A DNA stretch of 10,961 bases from an uncultured Oscillospiraceae bacterium. GTDB taxonomy: Bacteria > Bacillota > Clostridia > Oscillospirales > Acutalibacteraceae. The translations under genes and the position numbers were made by a program. Positions 5,499 through 10,961 of the stretch are shown piece by piece (within the stretch, counting starts at the first letter, position 1; each line of letters begins with the position of its first letter). The notes beneath the pieces were generated by a model, which saw nothing but the letters and a program-made list of their open reading frames with translations, had not been told where the DNA came from and did no database searches. The DNA lies in NCBI GenBank assembly GCA_900546735.1, contig URDW01000068.1, forward strand, positions 1 through 10,961, read 5' to 3'.

Positions 5499-7868
5499 CT
5501 ATTTCAGTTCCACAATGGTCACGCCGGTCTCCCCCTCGCCGTAACGGCCAAGCCGGTAAGAAGCCACCAGGCGGTTGTGCTTCAGCTCGTCAGCCACAGC
5601 GCGGCGCAGCACACCCGTGCCTTTGCCGTGGATGACCGTGAGCTCGTTCAGATTGGTCATGGCAGCCCGGTCCAGATACATCTGCAGCGCCGTAACCGCC
5701 TCTTCGGCCGTCATGCCGCGCAGGTCGACCGTAGAGCCTACGGAGGAATCGCCGCGCGAGACAGCGCGGTGCACCGAAACGGGCGCAGAGGGTTTTTCAG
5801 CCGGTTTTTCACCCAAAAAGCGCACATCCTTTTCAGATACGCGCGTTTTCAGCGGCCCGGCCTGCACGGTAAGCTTGGCACCGGTCTCCACGACTTCGGC
5901 CTTGCCCAGTCCGCGCACAAGCACCTGGTCGCCTTTTTTCAGCGGGCGCGGCAGTTTGTAATCGGCATTGTCGAAATCCACACGCTCGGCCGGATCTGTC
6001 AGTTCCTGCAGCTCACCCAGATTGTTTTTGATCTCGCGGCGGGCGCGGCGGGCCAGTTCCGTTGCCGATGTGTTGTTTTGCTCTTTTTTCAGCTTTTCCA
6101 GTTCCAGCAAAAAAGCCGCGCTCTTGCGCCGCGCGTCCTCCACGATACGGCGCGCCTCATTGCGGGCCGCCTGGATCTCATTTTCACGCTGCTGTTCTGA
6201 GCGGCGGCGCGACGCCTCGGCTTTGTCGGCCGCAGACTGCGCGCGGCGGTACATCTCCTCAGTGCGCGCCTTTTCGCGGTCCAGCACCGAACGCTCTTTT
6301 TCCAGATTTTCCAGCACGCCCTCGAACTGGCGGTTTTCATCGCTGACAAGAGCCTGGGCACGTTCGGTCACCGACTCCGGAAGACCAAGCCGGCGGGAAA
6401 TCACAAAGGCGTTAGAGCGCCCCGGCATACCGATCAGCAAACGGTAGGTCGGGCGCAAGGTCTTTACATCAAACTCACAGGCGCCGTTCGTAACGCCCGG
6501 CGTATTCAGCGCATAGGCCTTCAGTTCCGGGTAATGCGTTGTGGCCATGACCTGCGCACCCTGCGCACGCAGCTGCTCAATAACGGCAACGGCCAGCGCA
6601 GCGCCCTCGGCCGGGTCAGTGCCGGCGCCCAACTCGTCGATCAAAACAAGCGAGTTATCAGACGCTGTTTTCAAAATGGAAATGATATTTTTCATGTGCG
6701 AGGAGAATGTGGACAGATTCTGCGCGATCGACTGCTCGTCGCCGATGTCGACCAAAACCTGATCGTACACGCAGATCCGGCTGCCGTCCCCCGCCGGGAT
6801 CAGCAGGCCGCACATCGCCATCGCCGTTAAAAGCCCGGTCGTTTTCAAGGTAACCGTTTTGCCGCCGGTATTCGGGCCGGTGATGACGAGCGTGTCGAAC
6901 GTTTCCCCAAGAGAGACGTCGATCGGCACGACTTTTTTGGGGTCGATCAGCGGATGACGTGCCGCCTTGAGCACCGTTACGCCCTCGCGGTTGACACTTG
7001 GACGCACCGCGCGCATTTGAGATGCCAGGCGCGCCTTGGCAAAGATCAGGTCCAGATCCGCAGCGTTTTGGTAACTGGTGCGGATGCCGTCTGCAAACGA
7101 GCCGGCCATGGCCGAAAGCTCATAAAGGATGCGGCTGATCTCGTCACGTTCCTGCCCCTCCAAAACTTTGATGGCATTGTTGGCCTCCACAACGCCGGCC
7201 GGCTCTACAAATACCGTCTGGCCGCTGGCCGACGTATCGTGCACCAGACCCTTGACCTCGGCACGGCACTCACTTTTGACCGGCACGACATAGCGGCCGC
7301 CGCGCTGGGTGACGATCGGTTCCTGCAGATATTTCTGGTAATACGGCGAGCGGATCATTTTGTCGAGCATTTCACGCACCGAAGCGGACTTGGCGCGGAT
7401 GCGCCGGCGAATGTCAAACAATGTGTCGGATGCGTGGTCGCTGATCTCCTCTTCACTGACGATCGCTTTGGAGATAGCGCCCTCCAGATAATTATTTTCG
7501 GTCACGCCGTCAAAAAGCGTCGTCAGGCTGGCCGTCATATTTTCACAGTGGCCGCGCCACGAACAAAGCGCGCGGAAGCTGCGCAGAACAGCCGCGATCT
7601 TCAAAAGCTCGCCGGCTGAAAGCGCACCGCCGGCCACCGCACGGGCAAGCGGCCCGTTTACGTTTTGCAGCCCGGAAAACGACGGGGTGCCGAACCGGGC
7701 GCACAGCGAAAACGCGTCCTGCGTCTGGTTCAGCAGCACCTCGACCGCCGCCAGGTCAGACGACGGTATAAGCGCCAGCGCCGCGTCGGCCGCATCGGCG
7801 CAGCCAGTCTGGGCACGCAGCATCTGCAAAACGCTGTTCAGTTCCAAAATTTGGTAATACTTATTCAT
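5499..7868 (-). CDS. mutS2: Endonuclease MutS2 with C-terminal Smr domain
   Basis: This 789-residue protein has the full MutS2 layout. It has MutS-like core/lever helices at about 1-300 and an ABC-type ATPase at about 300-510, with Walker A GPNTGGKT (331-338), Walker B and signature region LVLIDELGAGTDPAEG (407-422) and TTHY (443-446). A long charged coiled coil follows (about 515-600), then a KOW-like stretch near 645-685, and an Smr nuclease domain with VDLRGMT (714-720) and HGKGTGVLR (747-755). It lacks the mismatch-recognition domain of MutS1. Known members suppress homologous recombination, and the Bacillus protein also splits collided ribosomes. The ATG at 7868 overlaps the recO stop by 8 nt, with AAGGA upstream, so expression is probably coupled to recO. 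It is the last gene of the operon. All key motifs are intact. Confidence 0.95.
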   Translation of the reverse strand: MNKYYQILELNSVLQMLRAQTGCADAADAALALIPSSDLAAVEVLLNQTQDAFSLCARFGTPSFSGLQNVNGPLARAVAGGALSAGELLKIAAVLRSFRALCSWRGHCENMTASLTTLFDGVTENNYLEGAISKAIVSEEEISDHASDTLFDIRRRIRAKSASVREMLDKMIRSPYYQKYLQEPIVTQRGGRYVVPVKSECRAEVKGLVHDTSASGQTVFVEPAGVVEANNAIKVLEGQERDEISRILYELSAMAGSFADGIRTSYQNAADLDLIFAKARLASQMRAVRPSVNREGVTVLKAARHPLIDPKKVVPIDVSLGETFDTLVITGPNTGGKTVTLKTTGLLTAMAMCGLLIPAGDGSRICVYDQVLVDIGDEQSIAQNLSTFSSHMKNIISILKTASDNSLVLIDELGAGTDPAEGAALAVAVIEQLRAQGAQVMATTHYPELKAYALNTPGVTNGACEFDVKTLRPTYRLLIGMPGRSNAFVISRRLGLPESVTERAQALVSDENRQFEGVLENLEKERSVLDREKARTEEMYRRAQSAADKAEASRRRSEQQRENEIQAARNEARRIVEDARRKSAAFLLELEKLKKEQNNTSATELARRARREIKNNLGELQELTDPAERVDFDNADYKLPRPLKKGDQVLVRGLGKAEVVETGAKLTVQAGPLKTRVSEKDVRFLGEKPAEKPSAPVSVHRAVSRGDSSVGSTVDLRGMTAEEAVTALQMYLDRAAMTNLNELTVIHGKGTGVLRRAVADELKHNRLVASYRLGRYGEGETGVTIVELK

Positions 7869-8607
7869 CTTTGATTTCCTTATAAAACTTCAATGCAGAC
7901 AAGTCATACGAAACGCGCTGCAGCACAAACTGCTCCGTACAGGCGCAAAGCAGGCGCATGTTAGCAGCAGACAGCTTAAAGCTGAACACTTTTTTCAGGT
8001 CGGACAGGCAGATGAAACGAACGGCGGTCAGCACGCTCAGCGGCAGCGGCACAAGCCCCCTGCCCCGCCCGCAGTTTTCACAGTAGATAACAGCGGCGTG
8101 CGTGTCAAAATACATCGTGTCCGTCTCATAGGCTGCGCAGATGTGGCAGGCCACAATGTCGGGCATATAACCGCCCAGGCACATCAGCCGCAGCTCAAAA
8201 ACGGCCTTGATCTTGTCGCGCGCAGGCGCCTCGGCACACAAAAGGTGCAGTGCATTCAAAAACAGGCGCAGCATTTCGTGGCTGGCCTGTTCCTCATGAC
8301 CGAACTCCAGGATCAGCTGGGCAAAATACTGCGCCAAACTGAGGCTGGAAAGATTTTTGCGCAAATCGAAAAATACGTCGATCGGCGACGCATTGGAGAT
8401 GGTATATGTATTGTTTTTATTTTTATATAGTGTAAATGTGCTGTAGGCAAACATGGTGGTGCCGCTGACCTCGGCGCTGCTGATGCGCTTGGCACGGCGG
8501 ACAAACGCCTTGATCAGGCCGAAATCATCAGTAAGGAGAGTGACCAGCCGGTCACTCTCCCCAACCGTTTGTTCCCTGATAACGATCCCTTTTCCGGTCG
8601 TTTTCAT
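7861..8607 (-). CDS. recO: DNA repair protein RecO
   Basis: RecO loads RecA onto SSB-coated single-stranded DNA, with RecR, in recombinational repair. The 248-residue product has an N-terminal OB-fold (about 1-80, starting MKTTGKGIVIREQ) and a helical C-terminal part with a zinc-knuckle pair CxxC at 154-157 and CxxC at 176-179. The start is the ATG at 8607, because AGGAG lies 10 nt upstream and the usual RecO N-terminus begins exactly there. An in-frame extension to 8703 would add 32 residues with no RecO character, and that stretch instead encodes the yqzL-like gene in another frame. The 3' end overlaps mutS2 by 8 nt. Sequence conservation is modest, as usual for RecO, but position after era supports the call. 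Confidence 0.93.
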   Translation of the reverse strand: MKTTGKGIVIREQTVGESDRLVTLLTDDFGLIKAFVRRAKRISSAEVSGTTMFAYSTFTLYKNKNNTYTISNASPIDVFFDLRKNLSSLSLAQYFAQLILEFGHEEQASHEMLRLFLNALHLLCAEAPARDKIKAVFELRLMCLGGYMPDIVACHICAAYETDTMYFDTHAAVIYCENCGRGRGLVPLPLSVLTAVRFICLSDLKKVFSFKLSAANMRLLCACTEQFVLQRVSYDLSALKFYKEIKDE

Positions 8608-8695
8608 AAAACGCAGACTCCTGTGCATTTTTGTACTTGATGTAGTCTTCGACCTTGCCGGAGCGGACAAAGTCGTTCCAATAATCTTTTTCCAT
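8552..8695 (-). CDS. yqzL: Small YqzL-like protein between era and recO
   Basis: This 47-residue open frame starts at the ATG at 8695 and ends at the TGA at 8554-8552. The peptide begins MEKDYWNDFVRSGKVEDYIKY. Its W6-x2-F9-x2-S12-G13-x4-Y18-x2-Y21-K22 pattern resembles the W-x2-F-x2-TG-x4-Y-L-x-YK core of the YqzL family, which sits between era and recO in many Firmicutes. The upstream GGCGGTGAT matches the extended anti-Shine-Dalgarno pairing with one mismatch. The last 56 nt overlap the start of recO in a different frame, and the recO ribosome site lies inside this gene, so translation may be coupled. The tail is charged and probably disordered. The function of YqzL is unknown. Position plus motif make this likely, but its short length leaves some doubt. 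Confidence 0.75.
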   Translation of the reverse strand: MEKDYWNDFVRSGKVEDYIKYKNAQESAFYENDRKRDRYQGTNGWGE

Positions 8696-8771
8696 TGCAT
8701 CACCGCCGCAGTAGATATTGTACCCGGCTGCGCGCGGCTAAACAGCAGAAAAATTAACCATGAAAGGAAAA

Positions 8772-9662
8772 TCAGTCAAGGCCGAAATTGTGAATGAGTC
8801 CTTCGCGGTTGCGCCAGCCCTCTTTGACCTTGACCCAGGTGTGCAGATTGACCTGCACGCCGAAAAAGCGTTCCATATCCTCGCGGGCGCAGGAAGAGAT
8901 TTTTTTGAGCATGGCGCCTTTTTTGCCGATGACCATGCCCTTGTGGCTTTCGCGCTCGCAATAGATCACCGCGTCGATATCCAGAATGGCGCGGTCCTCG
9001 CGCTCACGCATCTTTTCAATAGACACGGCGATGCCGTGCGGCACCTCTTTGTCCATAAAACGCAGAATTTTTTCACGGATCATCTCGGCTGCCAGCACAC
9101 GTTCCGGCTGGTCGGTCAGCACATCATCCGGGAAAAAATGCGGACTTTCGACCGCCAGCTTTTCCATTTCAGTCATTAAACCGTCGATGCCTTCGCCACT
9201 CTGCGCGCTGACCGGCACAACGCCGGCAAAATCAAAAAAGCCGCTCATGTAGGCAATGCGGGCAAGCAGATCCTGCTTGTTGCGCAGGGTATCGATTTTA
9301 TTAATGGCCAAAATAGCCGGGATCCTGCAGGCGCGGATCTTTTGCAGCAGTTCCTCTTCGCCCTTTTTCAGTTCGCCCTGCGGCTCCGTGACGAAAAGAC
9401 ACGCGTCCACGCCGCCGATCGAATCACTGACCGCCTCGTTCATCTTTTCACCGAGCTTATTGCGCGGCTTTTGCAGACCGGGCGTATCGAGAAACACCAG
9501 CTGCGTCTCGCCGTCGGTCAAAACGCCGGTGATCTTGGTGCGGGTCGTCTGCGGCTTGCTGGAGACAATGGCGACCTTGGTGCCGAGAAAGCGATTCAAA
9601 AGCGACGATTTACCGACATTCGGGCAGCCGACGATGGCAATAAAAGCAGTTTTGCTGGCCAA
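8772..9662 (-). CDS. era: Ribosome assembly GTPase Era
   Basis: Era is an essential GTPase that binds the 3' end of 16S rRNA and assists 30S subunit assembly. The 296-residue product shows G1 GCPNVGKS (12-19), a switch I threonine region near 39-43, G3 DTPG (59-62), G4 NKID (121-124) and G5 SAQ (152-154). A C-terminal KH domain follows, with VIGKKGAMLKKI at 244-255. The start codon is TTG at 9662, placed directly after the ybeY TAA (TAATTG). No ATG lies nearby before the G1 loop, and the GGGGGACGAG just upstream is only a moderate ribosome site, so initiation is probably coupled to ybeY termination. YbeY and Era work on the same rRNA end, which explains the pairing. Confidence 0.96.
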   Translation of the reverse strand: MASKTAFIAIVGCPNVGKSSLLNRFLGTKVAIVSSKPQTTRTKITGVLTDGETQLVFLDTPGLQKPRNKLGEKMNEAVSDSIGGVDACLFVTEPQGELKKGEEELLQKIRACRIPAILAINKIDTLRNKQDLLARIAYMSGFFDFAGVVPVSAQSGEGIDGLMTEMEKLAVESPHFFPDDVLTDQPERVLAAEMIREKILRFMDKEVPHGIAVSIEKMREREDRAILDIDAVIYCERESHKGMVIGKKGAMLKKISSCAREDMERFFGVQVNLHTWVKVKEGWRNREGLIHNFGLD

Positions 9663-10166
9663 TTACTCGTCCCCCATATAGTAGCTGTCGTCACGCTTCC
9701 AGCCGATTTTCGTGAGCACCGTTTCTTCCTTTTCACGCATGTGCACGGCCTCGATGCCGCTGGTCTCGTGGTCATAGCCCAAAAGATGCAGCATGCTGTG
9801 CACCGTCAAAAAGCCGACCTCGCGCTGCAGCGGATGGTTATAAAGCTCGGCCTGTTCAAATGCTTTTTCCATGGAAATCACGATGTCGCCGAGGATCTTG
9901 GCGCCCGTGTCGTTATTGACGTCATACTCGCCGTCTTTGCCAAGCGGGAAACTGAGCACATCGGTCTCTTTGTCGATATTCCTGTATTTTTTATTGAGCA
10001 CGCGGATCTGCTCATTGTCCACAAAACTCACACTGACCTCCGCATCATCCTGGAAGCCTTCCATTTCCAGCACGGCGTGACAGCAGCGGCGGATCAGAAG
10101 GCGGATACCCGTCGGGATCTTCACTTTTTTCTGGTTGTTTGTGATCTCCACTTTCACCTTGTTCAT
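9663..10166 (-). CDS. ybeY: Endoribonuclease YbeY (16S rRNA maturation)
   Basis: YbeY is a zinc-dependent single-strand endoribonuclease involved in 16S rRNA 3'-end processing and ribosome quality control. The 167-residue protein carries the hallmark [11 protein letters not shown] at 123-133, with zinc ligands H123, H127 and H133. It also has the conserved N-x-x-Y-R-x-x-D-K-x-T-D-V-L-S-F-P segment at 58-74. The ATG at 10166 overlaps the phoH stop as ATGA and has AGGAGG 11 nt upstream. Its TAA abuts the era TTG. The diacylglycerol kinase and cytidine deaminase genes found between ybeY and era in Bacillus are absent here. Confidence 0.96.
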   Translation of the reverse strand: MNKVKVEITNNQKKVKIPTGIRLLIRRCCHAVLEMEGFQDDAEVSVSFVDNEQIRVLNKKYRNIDKETDVLSFPLGKDGEYDVNNDTGAKILGDIVISMEKAFEQAELYNHPLQREVGFLTVHSMLHLLGYDHETSGIEAVHMREKEETVLTKIGWKRDDSYYMGDE

Positions 10167-10912
10167 GGGAGCTTTTTCCTCCTTCTCTCTTCATCGTATT
10201 TTTCATAAGCTCGGATAATATTCTGTACCAGACGGTGGCGCACCACGTCTTTTTCCGTAAAGCGGATAACGGCGATGTCCTCTACGTTCTTCAAAATCTG
10301 CACCACCGATTTCAAGCCGGACGTTTTGCCGCTTGGCAGGTCGATCTGGGTGATGTCGCCCGTCACGACCATTTTGGACTGAAAACCGAGACGCGTCAAA
10401 AACATTTTCATCTGTTCCGGTGTGGTGTTCTGCGCCTCGTCCAGAATAATAAAGCTGTCGTCGAGCGTGCGGCCGCGCATGTAGGCGAGGGGCGCGACCT
10501 CGATGGCGCCGCGTTCCTGGAATTTCTGGAAGTTTTCTGCCCCCAGAAGATCAAAAAGCGCATCATAAAGAGGGCGCAGATACGGGTCCACTTTTGACTG
10601 CAGGTCGCCGGGCAGAAAGCCGAGCTTTTCGCCGGCCTCGACCGCAGGACGCGTCAAAATGATGCGCGACACCTCTTTCGCGCGAAACGCCGTAACGGCC
10701 ATGGCCACGGCCAGATACGTTTTGCCGGTGCCGGCCGGGCCGATGCCAAAGGTGATGGTGTTGCTTTCGATCGCATCGGTGTAGCGGCGCTGGCCGATCG
10801 TTTTCGGCTTGACCGGCTTGCCCTTTGCACTGACGCACACGGCGCCGGTGCCGAGCGACGAGATCTTGTCTTCCTTGCCGTCGCGCACAAGCGAGATCAC
10901 ATAGTGCACATT
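10163..10912 (-). CDS. phoH: PhoH-like ATPase, 5' end missing
   Basis: This PhoH/PhoL-family P-loop ATPase of unsettled function lies beside ybeY, as in most bacteria. The visible 249 residues contain Walker [11 protein letters not shown] (56-65 of the visible part), the [19 protein letters not shown] block typical of PhoH, and Walker [10 protein letters not shown]. They end in a basic tail RRRKKLP. The family is usually about 320 residues, so roughly 70 N-terminal residues are lost. An ATG at 10948 would seem to begin the frame, but its first 12 codons, including the peptide [11 protein letters not shown], are translated sequencing adapter. The true sequence begins with N at 10912. This is a truncation by contig end and not a pseudogene. 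The stop overlaps the ybeY start (ATGA). Confidence 0.93.
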   Translation of the reverse strand, partial: NVHYVISLVRDGKEDKISSLGTGAVCVSAKGKPVKPKTIGQRRYTDAIESNTITFGIGPAGTGKTYLAVAMAVTAFRAKEVSRIILTRPAVEAGEKLGFLPGDLQSKVDPYLRPLYDALFDLLGAENFQKFQERGAIEVAPLAYMRGRTLDDSFIILDEAQNTTPEQMKMFLTRLGFQSKMVVTGDITQIDLPSGKTSGLKSVVQILKNVEDIAVIRFTEKDVVRHRLVQNIIRAYEKYDEERRRKKLP

Positions 10913-10961
10913 CTGTCTCTTATACACATCTCCGAGCCCACGAGACACTGAGCGATCTCGT
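10913..10961. other. Illumina Nextera adapter read-through, not genomic
   Basis: Bases 10913-10931 are CTGTCTCTTATACACATCT, the Nextera transposon mosaic end. Bases 10932-10946 are CCGAGCCCACGAGAC, the rest of the read-2 adapter. An 8-base index ACTGAGCG follows at 10947-10954, then ATCTCGT, the start of the P7 sequence. The match is exact in sequence and order. The stretch is synthetic and marks the contig end. Confidence 0.98.

Noticed and set aside
8608..8703. 32-residue N-terminal extension of RecO
   Set aside because: It has no RecO character, and the ATG at 8607 has its own AGGAG site. The stretch is better read as the yqzL-like gene in another frame.
8717..8722. TACAAT as an internal -10 box before the yqzL-like gene
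   Set aside because: No acceptable -35 box is found at 16-19 nt spacing.
10913..10948. ATG at 10948 as the start of PhoH
   Set aside because: All 12 codons come from sequencing adapter, so the start is synthetic.

Overview
The window is a piece of a low-redundancy bacterial chromosome, most likely from an anaerobic, fermentative member of the Clostridia. I infer an Oscillospiraceae-like gut lineage from the moderately GC-rich coding sequence, a group B-type [FeFe] hydrogenase, an NfnAB transhydrogenase, an iron-dependent alcohol dehydrogenase, and the Firmicutes order phoH-ybeY-era-yqzL-recO. The lineage call is inference. Every convincing gene lies on the minus strand, so transcription runs from the right edge to the left.

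Right part (10912 down to about 5435) is a housekeeping cluster: phoH (5' end missing), ybeY, era, a small yqzL-like gene, recO and mutS2. Most neighbours overlap or abut (ATGA at phoH/ybeY, TAA|TTG at ybeY/era, a 56-nt overlap at yqzL/recO, 8 nt at recO/mutS2). This suggests one translationally coupled operon, closed by a strong intrinsic terminator after mutS2. The products handle rRNA maturation and ribosome assembly (YbeY, Era), recombination repair (RecO), and recombination control or ribosome rescue (MutS2).

Left part (5400 down to 157) holds three redox units, each with its own recognisable promoter: an iron alcohol dehydrogenase, the two-gene nfnAB operon, and a monomeric [FeFe] hydrogenase. 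Together they could balance NADH, NADPH, reduced ferredoxin and H2 during fermentation. Terminators are clear after nfnB and mutS2. The leaders of adh and nfnA carry repeats or hairpins that could be regulatory.

The left 150 bases hold no gene. They contain a nested inverted repeat followed by an intrinsic terminator that faces right, towards the hydrogenase.

The last 49 bases (10913-10961) are not biological. They match the Illumina Nextera transposase end, adapter, an 8-base index and the start of P7. The contig therefore ends inside phoH, and the apparent phoH start codon is an artefact. I found no clear novel multi-gene system. The most useful unusual points are the adapter contamination, the small yqzL-like gene, and the structured nfnA promoter and leader.
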